Source: Sphingobacteriales bacterium (GTDB taxonomy: Bacteria > Bacteroidota > Bacteroidia > Chitinophagales > Chitinophagaceae). From it: DNA of 64,000 bases. Both the position numbers and the translations under genes were made by a program. The stretch covers positions 273,609 through 337,608 of the forward strand of contig JACRJO010000022.1 of the NCBI GenBank assembly GCA_016219985.1. The letters are read 5' to 3'. Of this stretch, positions 9,822 to 19,232 are shown in pieces. The notes beneath the pieces are model-generated. The model did not search any database. It worked only from the letters and a program-made list of their open reading frames with translations, and was not told the origin of the DNA. Position 1 is the stretch's first letter. Every line of letters starts with the position of its first letter.

Positions 9822-11153
9822 TCAGGGCTGAACCGGGAGATTTGCAAAATACCGGGACTTGATATAATATGCCAAAACCCCTGCCAGCGCAATCAAACTG
9901 CCCCATAGCGCAAACCAACCGGTGGAAATAAATAAGAAAAGCCAGACCAGCACCGAAACCAGTACCGGGAGCGGGTAGGCCCACATTTTAAACGGGAGAT
10001 CCCTACTGCCATCTCTTTCCCGCAACAGGAATACACCCACTCCCTGCCCGATAAACTGTACCAGGATCCGCATGGCCAGGATGGAACTGATCACATCAGA
10101 AAGCCGGAACAGTAAACTGAACAGTAGCCCGAGCCCGCAGAGAACAGCAAGCGAGACATAGGGAAAATTTTTGGTGGGGTGTAGCTTTGAAAACACCGTA
10201 AAGAAATTACCATCTGCTGCCGCCGCATAGGGCACCCGGGAATAACCCAGTACCACGGCAAACAGGGAAGAAAAGGCGATACAAAGAATAAGTACAGTAA
10301 CCAGGATCCCGGCCTTCGGTCCATAGATGATTTGCATAAATGTACTCACCAGGTATTTATCATCCTCCCTTACCGACTGCCAGGGCATCACCCCCATCAC
10401 ACTGATGTTCATCAGCAGGTATAAAACCGAAATCCCGAAGATGGAAATAAAAATACTGCGCGGGATATTGGTCCCGGGATTTTTTATCTCACCGCCCAGG
10501 TGACAAACATTATAATACCCGAGGTAGGCATACACGGTTTTAACCGATGCCTGTCCCACAGCAGCCCAGAATGCGAGGGTAAAAAAAGATTCATTGCCCG
10601 CCGGCAGAATCTTCACGGGATGCTGCTGCGCCAGCAGCCCGCTGATAATGATCCAGGTGATCGTGAGCACCACGACGCTGCCCATGATCACCGATATTTT
10701 CCCGATCGTTTCAATTTTCCGGTAAAGCAAAATAAAAACCAGAATGACCAGTCCGCCAGACACCATTTTTTGCTGCCAGGACTCCAGCGGAACCAGGTAG
10801 GTCAGGTATTGCGCAAAACCAATGGCCGCCGAAGCCACCACCAGCGGGGCCTGGATGGAGGTTTGCCAGACGAATAAAAAACTCATCAGCCTTCCTCCCT
10901 TTTCCCCGAATGCAATGCGGTGAAAATTATAGGTGCCCCCGGCCAGCGGGTACTTTGCCCCCAGTTCGCTCCAGATCATGGCATCGGCAAAAGCGGTAAA
11001 GGCCCCGAATAACCAGGCCCAGATAAATAAACCGGTATTGAACTGCGCCACCACAAAGGGCATCACCACGAAGGGACCAATGCCCACCATATCGATCATG
11101 TTGATAGAGGTAGCCTGGACTAAATTGATTTTGCGGTTGGTGAGAGGCGACAA
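9822..11153 (-). CDS. APC-family amino acid permease
   Basis: This 443-residue integral membrane protein has about 12 hydrophobic segments. The first carries the APC signature: after VQATSINMIDMVGIGPF there is a helix break, then WSELGAKYPLAGGTYNF, which matches the TM1-TM2 region of the amino acid-polyamine-organocation superfamily. It would import an amino acid or dipeptide across the inner membrane by proton symport or exchange. It lies between cyanophycinase and cphA, so arginine, aspartate or a related substrate is plausible, but specificity is not visible. The start at 11153 is 6 bp from a tandem heptamer array. Confidence 0.87.
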   Translation of the reverse strand: MSPLTNRKINLVQATSINMIDMVGIGPFVVMPFVVAQFNTGLFIWAWLFGAFTAFADAMIWSELGAKYPLAGGTYNFHRIAFGEKGGRLMSFLFVWQTSIQAPLVVASAAIGFAQYLTYLVPLESWQQKMVSGGLVILVFILLYRKIETIGKISVIMGSVVVLTITWIIISGLLAQQHPVKILPAGNESFFTLAFWAAVGQASVKTVYAYLGYYNVCHLGGEIKNPGTNIPRSIFISIFGISVLYLLMNISVMGVMPWQSVREDDKYLVSTFMQIIYGPKAGILVTVLILCIAFSSLFAVVLGYSRVPYAAAADGNFFTVFSKLHPTKNFPYVSLAVLCGLGLLFSLLFRLSDVISSILAMRILVQFIGQGVGVFLLRERDGSRDLPFKMWAYPLPVLVSVLVWLFLFISTGWFALWGSLIALAGVLAYYIKSRYFANLPVQP

Positions 11154-11158
11154 ATAAG

Positions 11159-11193
11159 TTGGTAGTTTGTAGTTAGTAGTCTGTAGTTTGTAG
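11159..11193. repeat. Tandem heptamer array, ACTANNN family (complement)
   Basis: Five 7-bp units read TTGGTAG, TTTGTAG, TTAGTAG, TCTGTAG, TTTGTAG. On the other strand they have the ACTANNN form seen at 8697 and 31491. The array begins 6 bp upstream of the APC permease start. A GC-rich palindrome follows directly, and TTAGTAG recurs after it. Confidence 0.85.
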
Positions 11194-11233
11194 CCTGCCT
11201 GCTCGCCTCGCTGCGAAGCGGGCCGGACAGGCT
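11192..11233. repeat. GC-rich interspersed palindrome
   Basis: AGCCTG at 11192-11197 pairs with CAGGCT at 11228-11233. The interior (CTCGCCTCGCTGCGAAGCGG) is nearly the reverse complement of the arms of the larger palindrome at 60127-60193, so both belong to one repeat family. This copy sits inside a heptamer array. Confidence 0.65.
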
Positions 11234-11261
11234 GATTAGTAGTTGGCCTGGCACAAATTTA

Positions 11262-12560
11262 TCATTTTGTATTTAAAATAGCCCGGATACCTTCCACCAG
11301 CACATCCAGCTGTTTGGTGGTCGTGTACACATTCGGCGTGATCCTGACCCCCACGATATTCTCCCAGGTAATGGCTACCGTATGCACTTTGAATTTATCC
11401 AGCAGGAACGTATCCAGTTCACCGGGCTTGGTCCCTTCTATACCCAGGTTCCCGATCGCACAGCCCCATTCCGGCCGCAGGGAAGTATTCAGTTTCACTT
11501 TCGGTAGTCCCTTTACTTTTTCCATCCAGTAATTCTTCAGGTAATGCAGCCTCTTTTCTTTCCGCTCGCTCCCGATCATTTCATGAAACTCGATGGCTTT
11601 GCCGATCGCCTGTTCAATATAAAAGGGTCGCGTGCCCAGGGCCTCAAATTTCCGGATATCGTCTTTCAACGGGTTATCAACCGCGAACAGGGGGTAGAGG
11701 GTTTTGATCTTTTCTTTCCGGACATATAACAAACCCGTTCCGATCGGCGCATACAGCCATTTGTGCAGGCTGGCTGCAAAATAATCGGCATCGAGATCGG
11801 GTATTTTAAAATCAAAATGGGCAAAGCTATGCGCCCCGTCCACCACCACTTCTATGCCCCGTTTGTGCGCTTCCGCCGCTATTTTCTTCACAGGCAATAT
11901 CTGCCCGTTCCAGTTGATCACGTGCGTGATATGAACCACTTTGGTTTTCGGCGTAAACGCATTCACATACTGGCTGACCAGGTAATTTTCGTCTTCGCTT
12001 GGCAGTTCCAGGCTGATCCAGACCATTTTTATGCCTTCGCGTTGTTCCCGTTGCTTATAGGCATTGATCATATTGGGATAATCCTGTTTGGCGGCCACCA
12101 CCTCATCCCCGGCTTTTAACGGCAGACCAAAGATCACTGTCTCCAGTCCTTCCGATGAATTCCGGTTCATCGCGATCTCCTCCGGCGAACAACCGGCCAG
12201 CTTCGCGAGGTTTCTCCGCAAGGGTTCCCGGCCCTGGTCAAGCACCCGCCACATATAATAACTCGGCGCTTCATTGCAGAGATCATAATACCGCTTCATG
12301 GCATCCTGCACGGTTTTGGGCGCAGGCGATACCCCGCCGTTGTTGAGATTGATCAGCGAGGGCGATACCGTAAAAGACTGCTGGATATAATACCAGAAAT
12401 CCTCATCACCCGCGAGGTCTTCCGGGGAAATACCGGCTGCCTGGTCAAGGGCTGATTCCAGGTTCCTGCTCCAGGCCGGCCTGGCAAGAGAACTAAGCAA
12501 TGCAGTGGCGGAAAATAACCCGGCTTTATGCAAAAAACGGCGGCGGCTGCTGACAGGCAT
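11262..12560 (-). CDS. Class V aminotransferase, isopenicillin-N-epimerase-like, Tat signal
   Basis: This 432-residue PLP enzyme has the cysteine desulfurase/isopenicillin N epimerase fold. PLP-binding residues are visible as DGAHSFAH (Asp241, His244) and the Schiff-base lysine Lys267 in SLHKW. The N-terminus has a twin-arginine type signal (SSRRRF at 4-9 followed by a hydrophobic stretch), so export to the periplasm is likely. The ATG at 12560 was preferred to one 13 codons earlier because it starts directly at the Tat region and a near-consensus -7 box lies at about 12597-12604. The substrate is unknown. It is placed in the cyanophycin neighbourhood, divergent from cphA. Confidence 0.85.
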   Translation of the reverse strand: MPVSSRRRFLHKAGLFSATALLSSLARPAWSRNLESALDQAAGISPEDLAGDEDFWYYIQQSFTVSPSLINLNNGGVSPAPKTVQDAMKRYYDLCNEAPSYYMWRVLDQGREPLRRNLAKLAGCSPEEIAMNRNSSEGLETVIFGLPLKAGDEVVAAKQDYPNMINAYKQREQREGIKMVWISLELPSEDENYLVSQYVNAFTPKTKVVHITHVINWNGQILPVKKIAAEAHKRGIEVVVDGAHSFAHFDFKIPDLDADYFAASLHKWLYAPIGTGLLYVRKEKIKTLYPLFAVDNPLKDDIRKFEALGTRPFYIEQAIGKAIEFHEMIGSERKEKRLHYLKNYWMEKVKGLPKVKLNTSLRPEWGCAIGNLGIEGTKPGELDTFLLDKFKVHTVAITWENIVGVRITPNVYTTTKQLDVLVEGIRAILNTK

Positions 12561-12634
12561 ATAGTTGATTTTAGTTCCTAAATGTACAGAAAAGGACAAA
12601 GTAAAATATCGTTTATGATGGATGGCAGGAGCTG

Positions 12635-12664
12635 TTGGTCACCTAATCAAAATCACCTATATTG
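12635..12664 (+). promoter_or_regulatory. Putative cphA promoter
   Basis: TTG at 12635-12637 and TATATTG at 12658-12664 are separated by 20 bp, close to the Bacteroidota TTTG-N19/20-TAnnTTTG pattern. The -7 box lacks one T. The predicted transcript would start about 10-12 bp before the cphA ATG. Confidence 0.4.
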
Positions 12665-12683
12665 AAGGTTCAACTTTTTGTTT

Positions 12684-15320
12684 ATGAGAATACTTGAGAT
12701 CAAAGTGCTGAAAGGACCCAATTACTGGAGTGTGCGGCGGAATAAACTCATCCAGATGAAACTGGACCTGGAAGAAAAAGAGAATATGCCGACGAACAAG
12801 ATCCCGGGCTTCCGGGAGCGGCTGGAGCAATTACTCCCCAGCCTTTATTCGCACCGTTGCAGTGTCGGCACCGCGGGTGGTTTTTTCCAGCGGGTGGATG
12901 AAGGCACCTGGATGGGACATGTGGTGGAACATATCGCTCTCGAAATACAGACCCTGGCCGGGATGGATACCGGTTTTGGAAGAACCCGCACACCCGAAGG
13001 AGAAAGAGAAGGAGTTTATTATGTCGTGTTCAGTTATATGGAAGAGGATGCCGGCGTTTATGCAGCCAAAGCCGCAGTTCGCATTGCCCAGGCATTGATC
13101 GACGGGGCTGACTATGATCTTGCTGATGATATTCAGCAAATGCGGGAGATCCGCGAGGACACGCGGCTGGGGCCTTCCACCGGTTGCATCGTGGAAGAAG
13201 CGGCCAAGCGTGGTATTCCCTTTATCCGGCTGAATAAACAAAGCCTGGTACAATTAGGATATGGCGTTAACCAGAAAAGGATCCGGGCCACGATCGCTTC
13301 CACCACGTCCAATATCGCGGTGGACATTGCCTGCAATAAGGAAGAAACCAAGATGCTCCTCGAAGCCGCCGAGATCCCGGTACCCCGGGGTACGGTGGTC
13401 CGAAGCGAAGAAGGACTGGATGCGGCGATTGAAAAATTTGGCTACCCCTTGGTGATAAAACCCATAGATGGCAATCATGGCAAGGGCAATACCACCAATA
13501 TCACGAACCGCGAACAGGCTATCCGGGCTTTGGAAGCGGCTAAGGAATATGGCCGAAATGTTATTGTGGAACGTTTTATCACCGGCTATGATTTCCGGTG
13601 CCTCGTGATCAATTATAAATTCATCTGTGCGGCGCTCCGAACGCCGGCTTCGGTGGTGGGTGACGGCGTTCACGATATCCAATGGCTGATCGATGAAACC
13701 AATAAAGATCCGCGGCGCGGATATGGTCATGAAAAAGTACTGACCCAGATCACCGTGGACCAGTTCACCCAGAAAATGCTGGATGACGCGAATATCACCC
13801 TGCAGCATATCCCCGCTGCCGGCGAACGGGTTTTATTAAAACCAACCGCCAACCTCTCTACAGGTGGTACGTCCACCGATGTAACGGATGAAGTGCACCC
13901 GGCGAATATTTTTATGTTTGAGCGGATTGCCAAAATCATCGGGCTTGATATCTGCGGGATCGATGTCATGGCCACGGACCTGCGCACACCCGTAGCTGAA
14001 AACGGGGGAGCGATCCTTGAAGTAAATGCGGCACCCGGTTTCCGGATGCATATTGAACCTGCCGAAGGATTGCCCCGCAATGTGGCCGAACCGGTCGTGG
14101 ATATGTTATTCCCCCGGGGCAGTGCGGGCCGAATCCCAATCATCGCGGTAACCGGGACCAATGGAAAAACCACCACGACAAGGCTGATCGCCCATATTGC
14201 CAAGAGCGCCGGTAAAAAAACGGGGTACACGACAAGTGACGGGGTGTATATCCAGAACCAGCTTATGATGAAAGGGGATTGCACCGGGCCGGTTTCTTCC
14301 CAGTTTGTACTGAAGGACCCGACCGTTGATTTTGCCGTGCTCGAATGCGCTCGGGGAGGGATCCTGAAAGCAGGCCTCGCTTTTCAAAACTGTGAAGTGG
14401 CCGTTGTAACCAATGTGGCGGCGGATCATATCGGGCTGGGCGGGATCAACTCCGTAGAACAAATGGCCAAGGTAAAAGCCGTGGTGCCGGAAACGGTATT
14501 CCCGCATGGCTATGCCGTACTGAATGCGGATGATGACCTGGTCTATAAAATGAAGAATGACCTGAAATGCAATATGGCGCTCTTCAGTATGGATGAAAAC
14601 AATCCCCGGATCAAGGAACATTGTGCCGCACACGGGCTGGCCTGTGTCTATGAAAACGGGTATATCAGTATTATGAAAGGCAACTGGAAGATCCGGGTGC
14701 TGCCGGCCCGGGAGGTTCCCCTGACCTTTGAAGGAAAAGCGGTACATAATATCAACAACTGCCTGCCGGCCGTTTTAGCGGCCTATTTATACCGCGATAT
14801 CAACATTGATGATATCCGGACCGGTTTGCTGACCTTTATCCCGAGTGAAAACCTGACCCCGGGGCGGTTAAACTTTTTCCATTTCAGGAATTTCACGATG
14901 CTGGCCGATTTTGCCCATAACCCCCATGGGCTGCGCCTGCTTTGCGATTTTGTCAGTAAACTGGATTACCCAGTAAAAGTGGGGGTGATCAGCGGTACCG
15001 GCGACCGGCGGGATGAGGATATCCGGGAACTGGGAGAGATCTCGGCCGCCTATTTTGATGAGATTATCATCCGTTGCGACAAAAACCTCCGGGGACGTAC
15101 TGCCGGGGAGATCATTGAACTCCTGAAAGAGGGAATCAATAAGGTAAACCCGGTTATTCCTGTACTGACCATCCCCAATGAGGACCAGGCCCTGGATTAT
15201 ATCTATGAGAATGCAAAACCCGGCGCCCTGTACACCATTATGTGCGATGTGGTGGCCCGGGCCCTGGATAAGATTAAGGAGCTGAAAGTGAGGGAAGAGA
15301 AAGAGGGCGTCAAATTCTGA
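12684..15320 (+). CDS. cphA: Cyanophycin synthetase
   Basis: This 878-residue enzyme polymerises aspartate and arginine into cyanophycin, using ATP for each addition. The N-terminal domain (about 1-160) begins MRILEIKVLKGPNYWS, diagnostic for CphA. An ATP-grasp domain follows (about 160-485; IKPIDGNHGKG, EVNAAPGFRMH). A Mur-ligase-like domain comes last (about 488-878), with the P-loop GTNGKTTTT at 491-499. The length equals that of cyanobacterial CphA1 and all three modules look intact. The ATG at 12684 was chosen because it gives the conserved family N-terminus; a TTG two codons upstream is the alternative. It is divergent from the aminotransferase, permease and cphB genes and is followed by tRNA-Gln. 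Confidence 0.96.
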   Translation: MRILEIKVLKGPNYWSVRRNKLIQMKLDLEEKENMPTNKIPGFRERLEQLLPSLYSHRCSVGTAGGFFQRVDEGTWMGHVVEHIALEIQTLAGMDTGFGRTRTPEGEREGVYYVVFSYMEEDAGVYAAKAAVRIAQALIDGADYDLADDIQQMREIREDTRLGPSTGCIVEEAAKRGIPFIRLNKQSLVQLGYGVNQKRIRATIASTTSNIAVDIACNKEETKMLLEAAEIPVPRGTVVRSEEGLDAAIEKFGYPLVIKPIDGNHGKGNTTNITNREQAIRALEAAKEYGRNVIVERFITGYDFRCLVINYKFICAALRTPASVVGDGVHDIQWLIDETNKDPRRGYGHEKVLTQITVDQFTQKMLDDANITLQHIPAAGERVLLKPTANLSTGGTSTDVTDEVHPANIFMFERIAKIIGLDICGIDVMATDLRTPVAENGGAILEVNAAPGFRMHIEPAEGLPRNVAEPVVDMLFPRGSAGRIPIIAVTGTNGKTTTTRLIAHIAKSAGKKTGYTTSDGVYIQNQLMMKGDCTGPVSSQFVLKDPTVDFAVLECARGGILKAGLAFQNCEVAVVTNVAADHIGLGGINSVEQMAKVKAVVPETVFPHGYAVLNADDDLVYKMKNDLKCNMALFSMDENNPRIKEHCAAHGLACVYENGYISIMKGNWKIRVLPAREVPLTFEGKAVHNINNCLPAVLAAYLYRDINIDDIRTGLLTFIPSENLTPGRLNFFHFRNFTMLADFAHNPHGLRLLCDFVSKLDYPVKVGVISGTGDRRDEDIRELGEISAAYFDEIIIRCDKNLRGRTAGEIIELLKEGINKVNPVIPVLTIPNEDQALDYIYENAKPGALYTIMCDVVARALDKIKELKVREEKEGVKF

Positions 15321-15424
15321 TCAATTCTATAATTTCTTTCAAAAACCATTTGGGAGAAAAGGCATATAGCCCTATTTTTGCACTCCCAAAAGCAATTTTG
15401 GACTCTTCGGCAAGTTCTGAAGAT

Positions 15425-15495
15425 TGACCCATGGTGTAATGGTAACACTACTGATTTTGGTTCAGTCATTTAAGGTTCGAATCCTTATGGGTCAA
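15425..15495 (+). tRNA. tRNA-Gln (anticodon TTG)
   Basis: The acceptor stem TGACCCA (15425-15431) pairs with TGGGTCA (15488-15494), with A15495 as discriminator. The anticodon stem ACTGA/TCAGT encloses the loop TTTTGGT, giving anticodon TTG for CAA. The T-loop region GGTTCGAATCC is canonical. CCA is not encoded. Confidence 0.96.
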
Positions 15496-15507
15496 CTTAG
15501 AAAATCA

Positions 15508-15540
15508 CAAAACCCGCCTAACCAGCGGGTTTTGTCGTAA
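15508..15540 (+). terminator. Rho-independent terminator after tRNA-Gln
   Basis: A perfect 10-bp stem, CAAAACCCGC (15508-15517) with GCGGGTTTTG (15525-15534), closes a 7-base loop. The T-run is inside the right arm. The A-run on the left arm means it may also terminate the convergent minus-strand gene. Confidence 0.85.
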
Positions 15541-15571
15541 TTTGAAGTAATGGGTATCATGGAAAGATCCG

Positions 15572-18097
15572 CTAACGGATCAGTGTAATATTTCCTTTTT
15601 TGAAAATGGTTTTACCGGTATAATCGGTTCCCTGTACCATAAATACGAAGTTATTGGTATCCTGCAGCAGGCCATTGACCCGGCCATCCCAGCCCTGCCC
15701 GATCCGGTTGGTGCTGAATACCAATTGTCCCCAGCGGTTGAAGACCCGGAAGAATTCCAGTTGTTTTATTCCCACGCAAATGGGATAAACAATATCGTTG
15801 AGCCCGTCATGATTCGGGGTAAAAGCCGTGGGAACGAAAATATCCGGGCCGGTTTTAAAAATGGTTACTTTGATATCATCCTCCCCGAAACATCCTTCCG
15901 GATTCGTGGCCCGGACCAGGTACGTTATGGATGTACCCATTTCCGGGTTCAGGGTGGCGACCGGGTTGTAAATATTGGTAAAATTGAGACCGGTCCCGGG
16001 AGTCCAGCTAAAATTCGCAGCGGCCGGGTCGCTCACAACGGCTTCCAGTTGCAGGGGCTGGTTGGCTACAACAGCCGTATCATTCCCGGCAAATACAACG
16101 ATCCTTGGTTTTACCACAACACGGAATGTATCTTTTAAAATATTGGGACAGCCTGCATTCGTAACTGAAAAAATATAATCCGTGGAATTGCGGGGCGAAG
16201 CTACCGCATTGATGACCTGCGGGAGACTGGTCACCGTTCCGGAACCCTGGTTGGACAGGGTGCTGGCGTTGGACCAGGTATAATTAGTACCCACAGCAAT
16301 AGTCGCCTTCAGCGTGGTGGATTTCCCGTAACAGATCGTGACGGAATCCGGGACCGTATTGGCGGAGGGATAGGGAACATTAATAAAATTGATCGCGGCC
16401 ACAGTGCTGGTGTCGGCCGGGCATACCCCGCTTTTCAGGATGGACCGGTAATACCGGGTACTGTTTACCCCGTTGGCCTGGTAAACCGGCGAGGTATAGG
16501 CTGGCACTAAACCTGCCCAGTTTGTATTATCGAAAGAAACCTGCCAGTTGAGAATACTGCCGCTGTGCCCGGTAAGGGTTAGCAGGTTATCTGCATTCTG
16601 ACCCAGGCAGATATTGGTATTGGCCGGACTGATGACCCCTCCCGCAGATTTGGGGTCGACAGTAACTATAGCCGCGGTGCTTGTATCCACGCGGCAGGCC
16701 GTGCCATTTTGCACGATTGCTTTGTAACGGGTGGTCACGGTAAGATTTTGCGCCGTATAACTAAGAGCAGTATTCGCAATATTACTCCAGCTCACCCCGT
16801 CCGTGGATGAAATCCAGTTCAGCACATTTCCGGTCTGACCGCCCAATGTAAGGAAGCTGCTGTTCACACCAGAACAAACCGTATTGTCTGAACTGACCTG
16901 CCCTGCGGCCGTAGGAGGCGTGGCTGTAACGGCCAGCGAATCGAGGAGATCGGCACAACCGTTGATCTCCCGGGCAATGATATAACCCGCCGCACTGCCG
17001 GCTGTTACAGTAAGGATATTCGAATTGGCACCTGAATTAATGGTCCAGCCCGGGGGTACCGTCCAGTTATATAAGGCCCCCGCCAACGCAGGTATAGAAT
17101 AGGTCAGGGTGCTGTTGGTGCAGGCCACGGGGTTTCCACTGATCTCTAAGCCCGCGCAGGTATTGCGGACCGCCACATAGGCATAGGCGAAATGTCCCCC
17201 GGGTGAACAGTTAACGGTCTCAAAAGTCAGGTTTACCTGCTGACCCCGGAAAGCGGATAAATCAAAAGTGACTTCGGTCCAGCCCTTGGTCCAAACGTCG
17301 TACAGCAGGGTGCCGTTGGTATTGTTTTGCCCGGTATGAGTGAGAAAAGGAAGCGGGCTGAGCGAAAAACCATTGGCCAGCGCGGTTGCTGTATCCAGTG
17401 TGGCGCCTGTAGATCCTGATCCGCCACTTCCCCCATCATTGAAAGTCGGGAGGTAATATTTTGGCGAGGCGCAGGTGATCACACTGTCTTCCGTGCTCAG
17501 GGTCGCCCTGAATAGGGGCTGTTCATTGGAATTATGTGTACCGTTTTCCAGTACCATGGCATAAGCATAGGTCATGGTATAGGGAGTGGAAGCCGGTCCG
17601 GGGGGGACACTAATCGCATAAGTGATCGCCCGTATAAATCCGCCCGGGTTACCGCCGGTACCCGGAGAGGCATTACGAAGATCCCAGGAAGTGGCGGTGG
17701 AACCCATTTTTACAGAATGCCCATACGCATAACCGTTAACCGTCGGGATCAGGGGAAAACTTCCATAGGGATCCGTTCCCTGGGCCGAAATAACCTGGAT
17801 ACCTGTATTGGTCAGGTTATATTCCGGGATTGTACTGACTCCCGTATTCGGGACCGGGTATTGCAAAGCGGTACCGCCTACCAGCCCCGTCCGGGCTGAC
17901 CAGGATGAAATAGTACCCGTGTTAAAATTGATATTGGGAGGACAGTTCTGTATTTGTGCATAAGCGATACCCCTCCATAGAAAAGCCCCCATCAGGCACA
18001 CTGCAATTTTCAGATGCAGGCCGGTATTTGTTATGTTATCGGGTGCTTTCATACAGGGTTCAGGAACCAGGAAGTACAAGATTGGTTTATAACGCAT
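15572..18097 (-). CDS. Large secreted protein with T9SS type B (CHU_C) sorting domain
   Basis: This protein has 841 residues from the ATG at 18097, or 826 from the ATG at 18052. The second start better precedes the signal peptide (hydrophobic stretch ending AYAQ), so the first 15 residues are doubtful. An N-terminal adhesin-like beta domain is followed by several Ig/PKD-like repeats, each with conserved Trp and Cys. The last 90 residues are the gliding-motility-associated C-terminal domain: VPTAFTPNHDGLNDI, then FNRWGQLVF and GWDG. This domain directs export by T9SS and cell-surface retention or release. No enzymatic domain is seen; an adhesin role is likely. A perfect -7 box lies upstream. 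Confidence 0.9.
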   Translation of the reverse strand: MRYKPILYFLVPEPCMKAPDNITNTGLHLKIAVCLMGAFLWRGIAYAQIQNCPPNINFNTGTISSWSARTGLVGGTALQYPVPNTGVSTIPEYNLTNTGIQVISAQGTDPYGSFPLIPTVNGYAYGHSVKMGSTATSWDLRNASPGTGGNPGGFIRAITYAISVPPGPASTPYTMTYAYAMVLENGTHNSNEQPLFRATLSTEDSVITCASPKYYLPTFNDGGSGGSGSTGATLDTATALANGFSLSPLPFLTHTGQNNTNGTLLYDVWTKGWTEVTFDLSAFRGQQVNLTFETVNCSPGGHFAYAYVAVRNTCAGLEISGNPVACTNSTLTYSIPALAGALYNWTVPPGWTINSGANSNILTVTAGSAAGYIIAREINGCADLLDSLAVTATPPTAAGQVSSDNTVCSGVNSSFLTLGGQTGNVLNWISSTDGVSWSNIANTALSYTAQNLTVTTRYKAIVQNGTACRVDTSTAAIVTVDPKSAGGVISPANTNICLGQNADNLLTLTGHSGSILNWQVSFDNTNWAGLVPAYTSPVYQANGVNSTRYYRSILKSGVCPADTSTVAAINFINVPYPSANTVPDSVTICYGKSTTLKATIAVGTNYTWSNASTLSNQGSGTVTSLPQVINAVASPRNSTDYIFSVTNAGCPNILKDTFRVVVKPRIVVFAGNDTAVVANQPLQLEAVVSDPAAANFSWTPGTGLNFTNIYNPVATLNPEMGTSITYLVRATNPEGCFGEDDIKVTIFKTGPDIFVPTAFTPNHDGLNDIVYPICVGIKQLEFFRVFNRWGQLVFSTNRIGQGWDGRVNGLLQDTNNFVFMVQGTDYTGKTIFKKGNITLIR

Positions 18098-18149
18098 TAA
18101 TCAGGTAATTATTACCAAGCCTGTCCCGGCTCCCCGATATTCTCTCTCA

Positions 18150-18157
18150 CAAATGTA
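18150..18157 (-). promoter_or_regulatory. Putative -7 box for the type B cargo gene
   Basis: The minus strand reads TACATTTG, a full TAnnTTTG match, 52 bp before the first ATG and 97 bp before the preferred one. The rest of the 274-bp spacer to rfbD shows no gene. Confidence 0.45.
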
Positions 18158-18371
18158 TCAATTCCGGGCTGAAACCCATATATCTCTCCTCCAATCGCCT
18201 CTTTGAAACGTTGTAAAATCGCCAAAGGTTCCCTTTGCAGCTGAATTTCAACACCCGAAGCCGAAAACACGGCTGGTAAATGGCCTGCCGCCTAAAAAGG
18301 TAGCAGCCGGTCAGACCTGCATTGCCTGCCGGGGTTTAAAAAAGTTGTTTTCCTGAAAAATTGTCCCGGGA

Positions 18372-19232
18372 TTATAGCCGGGCCATACAGGCGGCCAGGC
18401 TTTCCTTCCAGTTCCGCGAAGGGACGGAATAAGTCTCCCTGAGTTTTGACGTATCCAATACGGAATAAGCGGGTCTTTTGGCCGCCGTGGGATATTGCGC
18501 CGAAGAAACCGGGTGGATCCGGCAGGTGCTTCTGCTGAGTTCTTTGATGGCCGTCGCGAATTCATACCAGCTGATGACCCCTTCGTTGCTGTAATGATAG
18601 ATGCCGGGTATCCATTTACCCGATGCAATAATATCCAGGATAACCCGGGCCAGGTCCGCCGCATAGGTCGGGGAACCCAACTGATCGTTTACCACGTTCA
18701 GTACTTCCTTTTCGCCCAGCAGGCGAAGTATGGTTTTCACAAAATTCTTTCCGAATTCAGAATAAACCCAGGAGGTCCGGATGATGATGGAACCGGGATT
18801 GTACAAGAGGGCCTGCTGTTCCCCTTCCAGTTTGGAAGCGCCATAAACGCTTTGCGGGTTGGTGGGAGAACCGGTTGTATAAGGCGTCTTCCCGTTCCCG
18901 TCAAAAACATAGTCGGTGGAAATATGGACGAACCGTGTATTGTATTCCTTACAAACAGCGGCCAGTACTCCCACAGCTTCGCCGTTCACCTGGAAGGCCA
19001 GGTCTTTTTCCGATTCAGCTTTGTCAACGGCCGTGTAGGCGGCGCAGTTGACCAGGTATTGCGGCTGGTAGCCTTTAAAAAAATTACGGACCAGCTCAAA
19101 ATGATGAATGGGCAGGTCTTCCCTTGATAAAAAAATGAATTTGAAATCCGGGAAGGCGGTTTCCAGCCGTTTCAGTTCCTTGCCCAACTGGCCATTGGCA
19201 CCGGTTACCAGTATGACAGGCTTTTTTTCCAT
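18372..19232 (-). CDS. rfbD: dTDP-4-dehydrorhamnose reductase
   Basis: This 286-residue extended short-chain dehydrogenase catalyses the last step of dTDP-L-rhamnose synthesis. It has the Rossmann motif VTGANGQLGKEL near the N-terminus, HISTDYVFDG with the catalytic Thr/Ser region, and YGASKLEGE carrying the YxxxK pair. Length and motifs match RmlD. Its ATG overlaps the rfbC stop by one base (TGATG), so the two are translationally coupled. rfbA and rfbB are not in this window. Confidence 0.94.
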   Translation of the reverse strand: MEKKPVILVTGANGQLGKELKRLETAFPDFKFIFLSREDLPIHHFELVRNFFKGYQPQYLVNCAAYTAVDKAESEKDLAFQVNGEAVGVLAAVCKEYNTRFVHISTDYVFDGNGKTPYTTGSPTNPQSVYGASKLEGEQQALLYNPGSIIIRTSWVYSEFGKNFVKTILRLLGEKEVLNVVNDQLGSPTYAADLARVILDIIASGKWIPGIYHYSNEGVISWYEFATAIKELSRSTCRIHPVSSAQYPTAAKRPAYSVLDTSKLRETYSVPSRNWKESLAACMARL

